Shown here piece by piece: positions 49,730-59,597 of a stretch of DNA of 64,000 bases. Below the pieces are notes generated by a model. It ran no database searches. It was not told where the DNA came from and saw only the letters and a program-made list of their open reading frames with translations. The DNA comes from Halocynthiibacter sp. SDUM655004. Lineage in GTDB: Bacteria; Pseudomonadota; Alphaproteobacteria; Rhodobacterales; Rhodobacteraceae. A program made the position numbers and the translations under genes. Numbering within the stretch: position 1 is the stretch's first letter; each line of letters begins with the position of its first letter. The DNA lies in assembly GCF_026015885.1 (NCBI RefSeq), contig NZ_JAPDUG010000001.1, positions 1,426,001-1,490,000 on the forward strand, in the 5' to 3' direction.

Positions 49730-50335
49730 CTATGCGTCTGGATTGGCCTTACGCCATGCGGCCCAATTTTCGGGCGTATCCAAGTCACGGATCGCACGCT
49801 CATCGCAAAGGGGCAGAAGTGCAACGCGGTTTGCCTGTGCCTTGAGAATAGATTTCGCGCCAGTGTCGCCTTCGAGTTTAGACAATACCTTAAAGCACCA
49901 ATTCGGGAGCAAAACCGGATGACCGGGCCTGCCGTCTTCTGTTGCGGCGCGCAGGATGGGTTGGTCGGGGAATGCGGTGAAAGCATTCAGCATCAGCGCC
50001 ATATCTTCGCCGGTGATGTCAGGCATGTCAGGCAAGGCGATGAGCAGAGATTGAATTGACTTTGGCAATTCAGCCTGCGCTACACGAAAGGACGCTGCCA
50101 TTCCCGTTGCGGCGTCTGGGACGGGCAAGGTGACCACGTCTACCCCCTTGAGTGCAGCCATGCGCGGATGATCAAGTGCGGGGACCGTCACAATCACCAA
50201 AGCTCCCGTTGCCTGCGCGCGTTTGACCACGCGGCGCAAGATCGGTTCGCCGAACACAGGCTCGAGGAGCTTGTCGCGATCGCCCATGCGGCGCGAAGCA
50301 CCGGCGGCGGGAATGAGAATGGCGCAGCTTGTCAT
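49730..50335 (-). CDS. MocA-like molybdenum cofactor nucleotidyltransferase
   Basis: A 201-residue NTP-transferase of the MobA/MocA family. The N-terminal signature ILIPAAGASRRMGDRDKLLEP binds the nucleotide, LLIALPDMPDIT is the metal-binding segment, and GRPGHPVLLPN closes the site. MocA attaches CMP to molybdopterin for xanthine-dehydrogenase-type enzymes; this is the best match but MobA (GMP) is not excluded. The ATG at 50335 starts MTSCAIL; an ATG at 50362 adds nine residues and lacks a binding site. Its location two genes from modABC supports a role in molybdenum use. Confidence 0.82.
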   Translation of the reverse strand: MTSCAILIPAAGASRRMGDRDKLLEPVFGEPILRRVVKRAQATGALVIVTVPALDHPRMAALKGVDVVTLPVPDAATGMAASFRVAQAELPKSIQSLLIALPDMPDITGEDMALMLNAFTAFPDQPILRAATEDGRPGHPVLLPNWCFKVLSKLEGDTGAKSILKAQANRVALLPLCDERAIRDLDTPENWAAWRKANPDA

Positions 50336-50374
50336 GCCGCTAAAGTGGCGGCTAACGATCATCTAATCAACAAA

Positions 50375-50405
50375 AAAGGCCGGACGCGCGTGGCATCCGG
50401 CCTTT
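50375..50405 (-). terminator. Rho-independent terminator of the liv operon
   Basis: AAAGGCCGGA pairs with TCCGGCCTTT around an 11-base loop. Read leftward it is followed by TTTTTTG and lies 23 bases after the livM stop. Confidence 0.88.
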
Positions 50406-50427
50406 AAGTAAGTTTGTAAACTGCGGG

Positions 50428-51759
50428 TTAGTTCTCTGGAACAAGGCCGCGCGGGCTAAACCTCAGCACCAGCAAAAGCACCAGCCCCATGGTAAAGAGA
50501 CGCATATGTGCCGCACTTCCGAGCAGGTGGCTCTTGAGCGCGCCATCTTCCATGCCCGACGTGATGAGTTGCATCAACCAATTGCCAAGTGGCTCGACCT
50601 GCACCCAGAGGAACCAAATCAGGAAACCGCCAATAACGGCGCCATAGTTGTTACCGGAACCGCCTACAATCACCATCACCCAGATCAGAAAGGTAAAGCG
50701 CAGCGGCTGATAGCTTCCTGGCGTAAGCTGGCCATCTAGCGTGGTCATCATCGCGCCTGCAATGCCACAAATCGCAGAGCCAAGAACAAAGATTTGTAGG
50801 TGACGTGCGGTGACATTTTTGCCCATTGCTTCGGCAGCAACTTCATTGTCGCGGATCGCGCGCATCATACGACCCCATGGCGATTTCAACGCCAATTGCG
50901 CCAGCACCAGAAGGATCACGAGCACAATGGTGAAGAGGAACGCATAGGAGAATTTGACGTAAAGCGTAGAGGCCGTTGTGACGTCGATCCCCAGATTTGC
51001 TGCGGTTTCGGCAAAGCCCGGATCGCGTTGCAGATCAACCTCGTAGGCCACAGGGCGCGGGAGGCCGATGACGTTTTTCACGCCACGTGCGAGCCAGTCT
51101 TCATTCTTGAGCATCGCGATGATGATCTCAGAAATCCCGAGTGTAGCAATCGCAAGGTAATCAGAGCGCAGCCCAAGAGCCGTTTTCCCAATCACCCACG
51201 CCGCAGCGGCGGCGAAGAGGCCGCCAACGGGCCAAGCGAGAATAATCGGTAGGTTAAGCCCGCCGATGTTGCCGAATTGCGCGGGGTTAATTGCTTCGAT
51301 CTTGCCAACCGCCGGATCAAACAGGGCACGGTACAGAACGAAGCCAACCACAAGGATTGCAACAACCGTGATGTTGCGCGTGCGGGCTTTGGCTATTTTC
51401 TGAGCGGCAACGATAGCAACGACGATTGTTGCAACGCCCATCAACAGCCCTGAAATCAACTGAATACCGGCAACTTGCCAAGCCTCTTCAACGGGCGGCA
51501 TGGAGACGAGCACGGTGGCCAAACCACCAAGAGCAACAAACCCCATGATCCCGACATTAAACAGGCCGGCAAAGCCCCACTGGAGGTTCACGCCAAGCGC
51601 CATAATCGCAGAGATGAGGCCCATGTTAACAATCACAAGCGCGAGGTTCCAACTCTGGAACATACCTGTGCCAATGATAAGCAGGGCAACAACAGCGGTT
51701 GAAAGCCAAAGGCGCAAAGTGTTTGAACTTGCAGGTGCGTGTGCAGTTGTCTGGCTCAT
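50428..51759 (-). CDS. livM: Branched-chain amino acid ABC transporter permease LivM
   Basis: One of two permeases of a LIV-I-type importer, 443 residues. The characteristic N-terminal segment is ALVIVNMGLISAIMALGVNLQWGFAGLFNVG. The ATPase-contact region AAEAMGKNVTARHLQIFVLGSAICG and GSYQPLRFTFLIWVMVIVGGSGN are present. It is longer than the usual 320-420 residues, with a helix-rich insert around residues 110-180 (RTRNITVVAILVVGFVLYRAL). The ATG overlaps the livH stop by four bases. It is the last gene of the operon. Confidence 0.93.
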   Translation of the reverse strand: MSQTTAHAPASSNTLRLWLSTAVVALLIIGTGMFQSWNLALVIVNMGLISAIMALGVNLQWGFAGLFNVGIMGFVALGGLATVLVSMPPVEEAWQVAGIQLISGLLMGVATIVVAIVAAQKIAKARTRNITVVAILVVGFVLYRALFDPAVGKIEAINPAQFGNIGGLNLPIILAWPVGGLFAAAAAWVIGKTALGLRSDYLAIATLGISEIIIAMLKNEDWLARGVKNVIGLPRPVAYEVDLQRDPGFAETAANLGIDVTTASTLYVKFSYAFLFTIVLVILLVLAQLALKSPWGRMMRAIRDNEVAAEAMGKNVTARHLQIFVLGSAICGIAGAMMTTLDGQLTPGSYQPLRFTFLIWVMVIVGGSGNNYGAVIGGFLIWFLWVQVEPLGNWLMQLITSGMEDGALKSHLLGSAAHMRLFTMGLVLLLVLRFSPRGLVPEN

Positions 51760-52766
51760 ACCGATTTCCCCTTAAACAGGCCCGTTGGTTTCACGAGGAG
51801 GACAATAATCAGGATCACAAAGCTCACGGCGAATTTGTAGTCCGTCGAGAGAAGCTGGACGAGGCTGTCCGGCTCAAGGCTTTCAGGCAAGAGATAGCCC
51901 AGAACCTTTTTGAACGCATAGGTCACCGAGACTTCGGAAAAGGCAATCACAAATCCGCCCGCAATCGCGCCAAGCGGATTGCCCAGACCGCCGACAATCG
52001 CCGAGGCAAAGATCGGAAGCAGCAGTTGGAAATACGTGAAAGGCTTAAAGGTTTTGTCGAGGCCATAGAGAACACCCGCGATTGTCGCGAGGCCCGCCAC
52101 GATGATCCAAGTCACCATCACAACGCGTTCGGGATTGATACCCGACAAAAGCGCAAGATCTTCGTTGTCACTAAAGGCGCGCATGGATTTCCCCGTCCGC
52201 GTACGGTTGAGGAAATAGAACAGTGCGGCAACAACAATGATTGCGGTCACAACGGTAATGCCTTGGGTAAAGCGGATGGCGAGCCCTTCTTGAAGGCCCG
52301 TCATGGCTTTGAATTCACGGGTCGAGATAATGAACCGCTCACCATCGGCAAAGCGTTGGTCGCCTGTTCCGATAATGAAACGCACGATACCGTTCATCAT
52401 GAACATCACACCAAGAGAGACGATCACAAAGATCACAGGTTCGGATTTCTTCTCGCGATAGAACTTATAGACCACACGGTCTGTTCCAAGCAGGAAGAGC
52501 GAGGTTATGGCGATCCCGAAGGGCAGGGCGAGCAGGGCGGTCGGCAGAATGCCGAAGTTGATCCCCATGCTCTGGAACCACCATGTAATCAGGATTGTAA
52601 CCATGGTCCCGAAGGCCATTGTGTCGCCATGGGCGAAGTTGCTGAACCGCAGAATGCCGTAAATCAGCGTCACGCCAAGCGCACCGAGCGCAAGCTGGCT
52701 GCCGTAGACGGTTGCGGGGATGATAACGAAGTTTGCCAGAGCAACGATTGCGTTGAGAAAATCCAT
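51756..52766 (-). CDS. livH: Branched-chain amino acid ABC transporter permease LivH
   Basis: Second permease, 336 residues, about eight helices. ALGALGVTLIYGILRFSNFAHGDTMAFG is the signature N-terminal region, and RAFSDNEDLALLSGINPERV is the cytoplasmic ATPase-contact loop. YGLDKTFKPF and SAIVGGLGNPLGAIAGGF near the C-terminus also match. It follows livF by three bases and overlaps livM, within one leftward operon. Confidence 0.94.
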   Translation of the reverse strand: MDFLNAIVALANFVIIPATVYGSQLALGALGVTLIYGILRFSNFAHGDTMAFGTMVTILITWWFQSMGINFGILPTALLALPFGIAITSLFLLGTDRVVYKFYREKKSEPVIFVIVSLGVMFMMNGIVRFIIGTGDQRFADGERFIISTREFKAMTGLQEGLAIRFTQGITVVTAIIVVAALFYFLNRTRTGKSMRAFSDNEDLALLSGINPERVVMVTWIIVAGLATIAGVLYGLDKTFKPFTYFQLLLPIFASAIVGGLGNPLGAIAGGFVIAFSEVSVTYAFKKVLGYLLPESLEPDSLVQLLSTDYKFAVSFVILIIVLLVKPTGLFKGKSV

Positions 52767-52769
52767 GCC

Positions 52770-53483
52770 TCAGCCCCCCAAGAAAGATTTGCGGACTTCA
52801 GGATCGGCCAAGAGCGCCTGTCCTGTATCGGTGAAACGGTTGCGGCCTTGCACGAGGACATAGCCTTTGTCGGCGATCTCAAGCGCCTGACGGGCGTTTT
52901 GCTCGACCATGAGGATCGAGATGCCGGTGCGGGCCACTTCGATGATGCGATCAAACAACTCGTCCATCACAATTGGCGAAACACCCGCAGTAGGTTCATC
53001 AAGCATTAGAAGCTTGGGTTGTGTCATCAAAGCACGCCCCACGGCGACTTGCTGACGCTGACCACCGGAAAGCTCGCCAGCGAACTGGTTTCGCTTCTCG
53101 CGCAGGATCGGGAACAACTCATAAACCTGTTCCATGGTTTGGCTGTAATCATCCTCGCGAATGAAGGCACCCATTTCGAGGTTCTCTTCGACGGTCATCG
53201 AGGTAAAGATGTTGTTCACCTGTGGCACGAAGCCCATTCCGATGCCTACACGTGCCTGCGGCGAAAGGTTTGTGATATCTTCGCCATCAAGAGTTACCTT
53301 GCCGGTGTGGATGTTGAGCATCCCGAACACGGCCTTCATCGCAGTGGATTTGCCAGCACCATTGGGGCCGACGATCACGGCGATTTCGCCCTTGTCCACA
53401 GTGAGGGTCAGATCGTGCAGAATATCCGCACCTGTACCATAGCCGCCCGTCAATCCGGCAGCGTTCAGATAGGGGTCGCTCAT
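52770..53483 (-). CDS. livF: Branched-chain amino acid ABC transporter ATPase LivF
   Basis: One of two ATPases of the importer, 237 residues. Walker A is VGPNGAGKSTAMKAVFG, the signature LSGGQRQQVAVGRALM, and Walker B LLMLDEPTAGVSP. The order TGKVTLDGEDITNLSPQ and MGFVPQVNNIFTSMTVEENL is typical of LivF. The ATG overlaps the livG stop by four bases. All catalytic motifs are intact. Confidence 0.95.
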   Translation of the reverse strand: MSDPYLNAAGLTGGYGTGADILHDLTLTVDKGEIAVIVGPNGAGKSTAMKAVFGMLNIHTGKVTLDGEDITNLSPQARVGIGMGFVPQVNNIFTSMTVEENLEMGAFIREDDYSQTMEQVYELFPILREKRNQFAGELSGGQRQQVAVGRALMTQPKLLMLDEPTAGVSPIVMDELFDRIIEVARTGISILMVEQNARQALEIADKGYVLVQGRNRFTDTGQALLADPEVRKSFLGG

Positions 53484-54265
53484 GCGGATGCTCCTACTGT
53501 TTTATTCTTCAAACCCGTGCCGAGATAAGCTTCGATCACGTGTTCATTGGCCTTGATCTCGGCGAGGGTACCTTCGGCAAGCACTTTGCCCTCGGCCATA
53601 CAAATAACCGGATCACAGAGGCGGTCGATAAAGTCCATGTCGTGCTCGATCACGACGAAAGTATAGCCGCGCTCTTTGTTCAGGCGGATGATCGCGTCAC
53701 CAATTGTGTTGAGCAATGTGCGGTTCACACCGGCGCCAACTTCGTCAAGGAACACGATCTTCGCGTCCACCATCATCGTGCGGCCAAGCTCAAGCAGCTT
53801 TTTCTGTCCGCCAGAGAGGTTGCCTGCTTTCTCGTCTTTGAGATGGTCGATCGTGAGGAACTCAAGCACCTCATCAGCACGTTTTAGAAGCGTGGCTTCT
53901 TCTTCGCGGATGCGGGCGCGATGGAACCAAGTGTTCCAGAGCGTTTCGCCCGTTTGACCGCCGGGAACCATCATCAGGTTCTCGCGTACAGTCATTGACG
54001 AAAACTCATGCGCAATCTGGAACGTGCGCAGAAGACCTTTATCGAAAAGCTCGTGCGGGGGGAGGCCTGTGATGTCCTCGCCCTTCATAGTCACGCGTCC
54101 AGATGTGGGCGGCAAGACACCAGCGATAACATTGAACAGGGTGGTTTTCCCCGCGCCGTTCGGACCAATCAATCCTGTGATTGACCCCTCAGCGATTGAA
54201 AGACTCGCTCCATCGACCGCATGAAAGCCACCAAAGTGCTTATGCAGATCTTCGACCACGATCAT
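53480..54265 (-). CDS. livG: Branched-chain amino acid ABC transporter ATPase LivG
   Basis: Partner ATPase, 261 residues. Walker A is [17 protein letters not shown] and the signature [16 protein letters not shown]. Walker B reads [12 protein letters not shown], with Val where most LivG proteins have Pro after the catalytic Glu; the Glu itself is kept. [22 protein letters not shown] is the switch His region. It begins 288 bases after the binding-protein gene, behind a terminator-like hairpin, so its level should be lower than that of the binding protein. Confidence 0.94.
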   Translation of the reverse strand: MIVVEDLHKHFGGFHAVDGASLSIAEGSITGLIGPNGAGKTTLFNVIAGVLPPTSGRVTMKGEDITGLPPHELFDKGLLRTFQIAHEFSSMTVRENLMMVPGGQTGETLWNTWFHRARIREEEATLLKRADEVLEFLTIDHLKDEKAGNLSGGQKKLLELGRTMMVDAKIVFLDEVGAGVNRTLLNTIGDAIIRLNKERGYTFVVIEHDMDFIDRLCDPVICMAEGKVLAEGTLAEIKANEHVIEAYLGTGLKNKTVGASA

Positions 54266-54506
54266 ATGACATTCCCCTCAAGTCTTCGCCGAATGCTCTC
54301 CCAACTCCTCCCCCGAGTGTTCATCGGGTATTGGTGACGTCCTGCGGCGATCTTACTCGTTCTTTGATTTCTGCGCCTCTAATCATCGTTTCCCTTATTG
54401 GCAAGCTCTGAATGGCTCTTTGTGCGGGTTTCAGCTGAAACCTGACCCAACGGAAAGGAAGCGGACGAAAGATTGTGCCAATCGGCACGCGGCGTCTGTA
54501 TACAGA

Positions 54507-54534
54507 AAAGCAGCCCGACGGTGATCGGGCTGCT
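54507..54534 (-). terminator. Terminator-like attenuator hairpin between livK and livG
   Basis: Read leftward, AGCAGCCCGA and TCGGGCTGCT form a perfect ten-base stem with a six-base loop, followed by TTTTCTG. It lies about 20 bases after the binding-protein stop. Partial read-through would give more binding protein than transporter. The rest of 54266-54506 has no gene and may hold a second promoter. Confidence 0.75.
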
Positions 54535-54553
54535 CTCAGTCACGTTAGGCGGA

Positions 54554-55738
54554 TTAGCGGTATTTCACCGTTTCAAATACGCCACCTTTGATTTCGATTT
54601 CGCGGTAGTTACCAGCGCTCTCACCGGGCTCGATGAGCTCAACTGCGGAACCGCCCACATAATCGATCTCGCCACCTTCTGCGAGGATCTCAAGCGCTTT
54701 TTCCAGCTCACCCGGGAAGATTTGCTCGCCCGGTGCGTTGGCCACTTTCATCACGTGGTCTTTGTAGACGCTGGAATCTGTGGAGCCAGCCGACTGCATC
54801 GCCAGAAGCATCAGAGCCGCAGCATCGTAGCTTTCTGGTGCGTATGGTGCGTCACCCGTGTAACCGGCTGCTGCGCCAAGCTCAGCAAGCATGCCTGTAC
54901 CTGGGCTGTCTGTGCCTGGAACCTGACCGAACGATCCTTCGATTTCGTCGCCGAATTTGTCAGAGATCGAGTCACCAACCATCGCATCCGGCAGAACGAA
55001 CAGATCAAACGCACCTGTATCTAGGGCAGCACGGATGATGCCTGGGCCACCTTGGTCAAGGTATCCAACAACAACGAGCGCTTCACCACCAGCAGAGGCC
55101 ATCGCGCCAACTTCGGCGGAGTAGTCTGCTTTGCCGTCTTCGTGAGCAACCGAAACAGTGACTGTTCCGCCAGCTTCGGTGAAGGCAGATGCAAATGCAT
55201 CGGCAAGACCTTTACCATAGTCGTTGTTTGTATAGGTCACGGCGACTTCTTTGAGGCCGCGTTCCATGATCACTTCTGTCATGATCTGACCCTGACGGGC
55301 GTCAGACGGGGAAGCACGGAAAAACAGGCCGTCGTCTTCCATTGTTGTGAGGCCCGGAGAAGTCGCGGAAGGCGAGATCATCACGATGCCGTTTGGAAGG
55401 GCTACACTTTGGAACACAGCGCCAGTTGCACCGGAGCAGAGCGCGCCGATGATGCCAACAACTTTGTCGGATGTAACTTGACGTTCGCCAGCTGCAACAG
55501 CAGCGGCAGCGTCAACGCAAGTGGAGTCGCCAACAACGGTGGAAACTGTTGTGCCATCAAGGAATTTACCGCTGTCGCTAACTTCGGACACGGCGAGCTT
55601 GATGCCTTCGCTCATGTCAGGTGCAAGCGATTCCGCAGGTCCGGTGAAGCCGAGCAGTACGCCGAGTTTGATTTCCTCCGCAGACGCAGCGCTGGCAAAA
55701 AGTGCGGTTGCCGCGGTTGCCATCAGTAATTTTTTCAT
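54554..55738 (-). CDS. Branched-chain amino acid ABC transporter substrate-binding protein
   Basis: Periplasmic binding protein of the Leu/Ile/Val type, 394 residues. The first 20 residues are a Sec signal (MKKLLMATAATALFASAASA-EE). The mature start EIKLGVLLGFTGPAESLAPD and the central VVGIIGALCSGATGAVFQSV, SPSATSPGLTTMEDDGLFFR and YTNNDYGKGLADAF are family motifs. The ATG at 55738 has GGGAG upstream; a longer frame to 55843 is an artefact. It is followed by livG, livF, livH and livM. The exact amino acid specificity cannot be read from the sequence. Confidence 0.93.
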   Translation of the reverse strand: MKKLLMATAATALFASAASAEEIKLGVLLGFTGPAESLAPDMSEGIKLAVSEVSDSGKFLDGTTVSTVVGDSTCVDAAAAVAAGERQVTSDKVVGIIGALCSGATGAVFQSVALPNGIVMISPSATSPGLTTMEDDGLFFRASPSDARQGQIMTEVIMERGLKEVAVTYTNNDYGKGLADAFASAFTEAGGTVTVSVAHEDGKADYSAEVGAMASAGGEALVVVGYLDQGGPGIIRAALDTGAFDLFVLPDAMVGDSISDKFGDEIEGSFGQVPGTDSPGTGMLAELGAAAGYTGDAPYAPESYDAAALMLLAMQSAGSTDSSVYKDHVMKVANAPGEQIFPGELEKALEILAEGGEIDYVGGSAVELIEPGESAGNYREIEIKGGVFETVKYR

Positions 55739-55957
55739 CTTGTTCTCCCAAGTTGTATCAGAGCTTTTCCCTCTGATTGATGCGGTGAGGTTATTCTTGG
55801 ATTTTCCGATTGGAAAGGGGGGATTTCCCAATTTTCGACCCAAAACAGAAGATTATTACCCTTGCTTCGTTGATTTCTTGCGGTTAATGCGCCGAAGCCC
55901 TCAAGTTACGCAGGGGCAATTAAAGCCATGCTCCATTCCCCTCATAATCTTCTAAAT

Positions 55958-56983
55958 TCATGAATGCTGACTCGGCTCCTTCTCGGCACGCGGCGTGGCC
56001 TTGGTTCCGCGTTCGCGATAGGGCGTCGTGTCATATTGCGCTCGGTAGCATTTCGAGAAGTGACTGGGGGAGGTGAACCCGCTCGCAAGAGCAACGTTGA
56101 TCACGCTCATGTCCGTCTGGATCAGCAAGTTGCGCGCCTTCTGGAGGCGGATCTCCATATAATAGCGTTTCGGCGAACGATTTAGATACCGGCGGAACAA
56201 GCGTTCAAGCTGCCGCGTACTCATCCCAACCTGCTCGGCCAGAACAGACGGGCTGATCGGGTCTTCAAGGTTGTTCTCCATAGTCTGGATTACAGTCGCA
56301 AGCTTCGGATGACGCACCCCAATGCGCGTCGGCGTTGATAGGCGTTGGCGGTCCTGATCTGTGCGGATCGATGTATAGATCAGTTGGTCCGCAACTGAAT
56401 TGGCGAGGTCTTCGCCTTGATCTTCGGCAATGAGCTTGAGCATCAGATCAATTGAACTGGTTCCACCCGCTGTTGTTGCGAACTTTCCATCAATCACAAA
56501 AACCGACCGCGCCATATGCACGTCGGGGAAATCCTCAAGGAAACCGTCCTGATTTTCCCAATGGATGGTGGCGCGACGCCCGTTAAGCAACCCTGCCTTG
56601 GCCAAAACATGCGCCGACGTGCACAGGCCAACAATAGACAGCCCACGACGACTTTCGCGGCGTATCCAAGAGAGCAGTTTCGGCGTGGTGGCCTCGGCGA
56701 TGTTTAAACCGCCGCACAAAATAACGGTATCGTCCCGCTGCAGTTCGGCCAATGGCCCATCTACATTATACTCGACCCCCGCCGAACACGTCACCGGCGC
56801 GCCATCTTCACTCAGCAGTGTCCAGCTATAAATATCGTGTTGGGCGTTTCTGTTGGCGATCCTTAGAGCTTCGACCGCGCTGGCAAAACCGAGCATGGTG
56901 AAATTACTCAACAGAACAAAGACAAACCGCTTGCGCACATTGAGGTGGGGAACAGGCGCTTCTTGGGGGCGACTCGGATCCAT
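55958..56983 (-). CDS. GlxA-type AraC regulator (DJ-1/PfpI-like + AraC HTH)
   Basis: A 341-residue activator. The N-terminal part (about 15-190) is a DJ-1/PfpI-like domain: [33 protein letters not shown] and [20 protein letters not shown] with the nucleophile-elbow Cys. The C-terminal AraC helix-turn-helix pair (about 225-325) reads [20 protein letters not shown] and [20 protein letters not shown]. Relatives include GbdR and ArgR/CdhR, which control use of glycine betaine, arginine or carnitine. It lies upstream of livK in the same direction and may control that operon; the ligand is unknown. The ATG at 56983 has GGGAG five bases upstream. Confidence 0.88.
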   Translation of the reverse strand: MDPSRPQEAPVPHLNVRKRFVFVLLSNFTMLGFASAVEALRIANRNAQHDIYSWTLLSEDGAPVTCSAGVEYNVDGPLAELQRDDTVILCGGLNIAEATTPKLLSWIRRESRRGLSIVGLCTSAHVLAKAGLLNGRRATIHWENQDGFLEDFPDVHMARSVFVIDGKFATTAGGTSSIDLMLKLIAEDQGEDLANSVADQLIYTSIRTDQDRQRLSTPTRIGVRHPKLATVIQTMENNLEDPISPSVLAEQVGMSTRQLERLFRRYLNRSPKRYYMEIRLQKARNLLIQTDMSVINVALASGFTSPSHFSKCYRAQYDTTPYRERGTKATPRAEKEPSQHS

Positions 56984-57163
56984 TTTGTCTCCCAAATTCA
57001 GATCATTTGCAACGGAACCAATTTTGGCGGGGCCTTGCAAGACAAATTGATGCGAGAAAAACAGAATTTGGCAGAATCCAGAGGAAAATGCGCATTTCAT
57101 CTGTTGGCAATTCTGATTCCTGTCGCCATAAATGCACCTCATTCTAATTTTGGAGCAAAGACG

Positions 57164-58534
57164 ATGACGAATTGGCAAAAATCTGGTTGGCGTGCAAAAC
57201 CGCGGATCCAGATGCCCGAGTATACGGATCAGGCCGCGCTGGAGGCCGTGGAGGCTCAGCTGGCGAAATATCCGCCGCTCGTCTTTGCGGGCGAAGTGCG
57301 CAATCTCAAAACCAAGCTCGCAGCAGCGAGCCGTGGCGAGGCGTTTCTTCTTCAAGGTGGGGATTGCGCCGAGAGCTTCGAGCAATTCTCTGCTGACGGT
57401 ATCCGCGACACATTCAAAGTGATGTTGCAGATGGCAATGGTTCTCACATACGGCGCCAAGGTGCCTGTGGTGAAGGTTGGCCGTATGGCTGGCCAATTCG
57501 CCAAACCACGTTCGGCTCCAACCGAGACAGTGGATGGTGTAGAACTGCCAAGCTTCCGCGGTGACATCATCAACGAGCTTGCCTTCACACCCGAAGCGCG
57601 TATCCCTGATCCGAAGAAGATGCTTCAGGCATACACGCAGGCCGCCGCGACCCTCAACCTTGTGCGGGCCTTCTCGCAGGGTGGTTATGCGGATGTTCAT
57701 CAGGTTCACGCTTGGACACTCGGTTTCACAGAGGCCGACAATGCTGCGAAATACCGTGACATGGCCAAGCGCATCACCGATACGCTCGATTTCATGAAGG
57801 CCGCAGGCGTCACGCAGGACACTGCGCACACGCTGCAATCGGTAGACTTCTACACCTCGCACGAAGGTCTTCTGCTGGAATACGAAGAGGCACTGTGCCG
57901 CATCGATTCCACTTCCGGTCTGCCTGTTGCAGGTTCCGGCCACATGATCTGGATTGGTGACCGTACCCGCCAGCCAGACGGCGCACATGTTGAATTCTGT
58001 CGTGGTGTTCAGAACCCAATCGGTCTGAAATGTGGTCCTACAACCACCGCCGAAGACCTTAAGATTCTGATGAACAAGTTGAACCCGGAAAACGAAGAGG
58101 GTCGCCTGACTCTGATCGCGCGTTTCGGGGCCGGCTCGGTCGGTGATCACCTGCCGCGTCTCATCAAGACAGTTCAGGAAGAGGGCGCAAACGTTCTTTG
58201 GTCCTGTGACCCGATGCATGGCAATACGATCAAATCTTCGACTGGTTACAAAACTCGTCCGTTTGATAGCGTGCTGCGTGAGGTTCACGAGTTCTTTGAT
58301 ATCCACAACGCAGAGGGCACAGTTCCTGGCGGCGTGCATTTCGAGATGACCGGCCAAGACGTAACCGAATGCACCGGTGGTGTGCGTGCCGTGACCGAAG
58401 AAGACCTCTCGGATCGCTACCACACAGCCTGCGACCCGCGCCTCAATGCAAGCCAATCGCTTGAGTTGGCGTTCCTCGTGGCCGAAGAGCTTCAAAAGCG
58501 CGGCGCCAAAGTTGCCGAAGCCGCCAACGGCTAA
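57164..58534 (+). CDS. Class II DAHP synthase
   Basis: First step of aromatic biosynthesis: condenses PEP and erythrose 4-phosphate. This is the plant/Mycobacterium-type (class II) enzyme of 456 residues, unrelated in sequence to E. coli AroF/G/H. The metal-binding Cys is in [68 protein letters not shown] and [18 protein letters not shown] are in order. The ATG at 57164 starts [13 protein letters not shown] with GGAG upstream; an open frame from 56945 adds 73 unrelated residues. It is a one-gene unit with its own terminator, far from aroK-aroB. Confidence 0.96.
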   Translation: MTNWQKSGWRAKPRIQMPEYTDQAALEAVEAQLAKYPPLVFAGEVRNLKTKLAAASRGEAFLLQGGDCAESFEQFSADGIRDTFKVMLQMAMVLTYGAKVPVVKVGRMAGQFAKPRSAPTETVDGVELPSFRGDIINELAFTPEARIPDPKKMLQAYTQAAATLNLVRAFSQGGYADVHQVHAWTLGFTEADNAAKYRDMAKRITDTLDFMKAAGVTQDTAHTLQSVDFYTSHEGLLLEYEEALCRIDSTSGLPVAGSGHMIWIGDRTRQPDGAHVEFCRGVQNPIGLKCGPTTTAEDLKILMNKLNPENEEGRLTLIARFGAGSVGDHLPRLIKTVQEEGANVLWSCDPMHGNTIKSSTGYKTRPFDSVLREVHEFFDIHNAEGTVPGGVHFEMTGQDVTECTGGVRAVTEEDLSDRYHTACDPRLNASQSLELAFLVAEELQKRGAKVAEAANG

Positions 58535-58559
58535 GCCCAACGATCTTCACAAATAAATG

Positions 58560-58592
58560 GCCCCCGTAAAACGATGTTTGCGGGGGTTTTTT
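58560..58592 (+). terminator. Rho-independent terminator of the DAHP synthase gene
   Basis: CCCCCGTAAA pairs with TTTGCGGGGG (one G-U) around a short loop and is followed by TTTTTT. It begins 26 bases after the stop and lies before the convergent PAS gene. Confidence 0.88.
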
Positions 58593-58611
58593 CTTGCGCT
58601 GTTGAGCGATG

Positions 58612-59385
58612 CTAATCGTTGAACGTGAGCAGCCGCAAAAATGGTTTGCGCCGACGTTTATTAGACGTGCCGGAGACAGATGATGTGTGGCTGCGCTCAA
58701 ACGGAACTGACGGTTCGGAAAAGGCAACTGGGCGCTCTGGTTCTGGTTTGGGTTCAAAAACATCTCGCCCCGCACGATAACCCGCATCCGATTGCGCCGT
58801 TGATAGAGAGCCATCAATGACATGTGTCTCAACCGCGTCTATTTCAAACCGTCGCGGTGTGCGGCCAATTTTGCCGCGGGTCACCAACACCCCCATCGCG
58901 CGGCTCACATCACCAAGATCAGACTTCAACGGCAAGAGAACAATCCGCGCAGTGAGTGGTGGCCGACCAATGCCACGCTCCGCCGAAGCCGTTAGCTCGA
59001 CGATGCGCGGCCCTTCAAACACATCTTCCAACGCGCAGGCCATTTCGGCGCGGGCAGACGGCGTGAAAAAAGACGTGAAGGGCATGCCACGGACTTCCAT
59101 GCCCAAAAGATCAGTCAGATGTGAACCCGCAACTCGTATCCGCGCAACTCGCGGCGCGATCCGTTCAAGAATAAATGCGTATTCCAATGCATTCTGAATG
59201 CCGCGCGGATCCACATCACTTCGACGCGGAACGGTTTGCCCCTGTCTCAGCCCCTCCCAATAGGCGCGCACTTCGGTGATCACGGGGTCTGTCATGCGCC
59301 TGCGCAGATCGGTAAAGCGAACAACATTTTCCGCAGGATTGCGATGATCGCGGCCATCCGAATTTTCATTTGAACCAAAAGACAT
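58612..59385 (-). CDS. PAS_5 (DUF1457) domain protein
   Basis: A 257-residue cytosolic protein. The PAS_5 domain covers about residues 28-175: ITEVRAYWEGLRQGQTVPRR and RGIQNALEYAFILERIAPRV, then RIRVAGSHLTDLLGMEVRGM. The C-terminal tail is polar and ends with the basic KRRRKPFLRLLTF. In Caulobacter the DUF1457 protein MopJ links stationary phase and ppGpp to CtrA-controlled polarity. The present protein is of the same domain type, but a similar role is only a guess. The ATG has AAGGACG upstream. It is divergent from yicC and convergent with the DAHP synthase gene. Confidence 0.8.
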   Translation of the reverse strand: MSFGSNENSDGRDHRNPAENVVRFTDLRRRMTDPVITEVRAYWEGLRQGQTVPRRSDVDPRGIQNALEYAFILERIAPRVARIRVAGSHLTDLLGMEVRGMPFTSFFTPSARAEMACALEDVFEGPRIVELTASAERGIGRPPLTARIVLLPLKSDLGDVSRAMGVLVTRGKIGRTPRRFEIDAVETHVIDGSLSTAQSDAGYRAGRDVFEPKPEPERPVAFSEPSVPFERSHTSSVSGTSNKRRRKPFLRLLTFND

Positions 59386-59597
59386 AAGATCGTCCTTTTA
59401 CTTAACACTCGTACCAAAACTCCCCAGTATTTGCACCGCGACTGTCCTGACATTCACGACGGAACAGAAATTGGCCTCTGGGGATTGTTGTTCCGCACCA
59501 TGGGCTCTGTTAACCTTCCGGCAGAACAACAAAACAAACCAAAATACTGGCATGAGTATAGGCCGGTCAGGATCGTTTGGGGGAGATTTCAGGCAAT

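Noticed and set aside
51699-53009. 436-codon frame on the plus strand opposite livM, livH and livF
   Set aside because: It is antisense to three well-supported genes and its composition (many His, Asp, Arg) is typical of a shadow frame.
56984-58540. Long open frame on the minus strand that reads across the DAHP synthase gene and continues into the AraC-type gene (860 codons in total)
   Set aside because: The part opposite the DAHP synthase has no family similarity and mirrors codon bias of the real gene. The regulator has its own ATG with a strong binding site at 56983.
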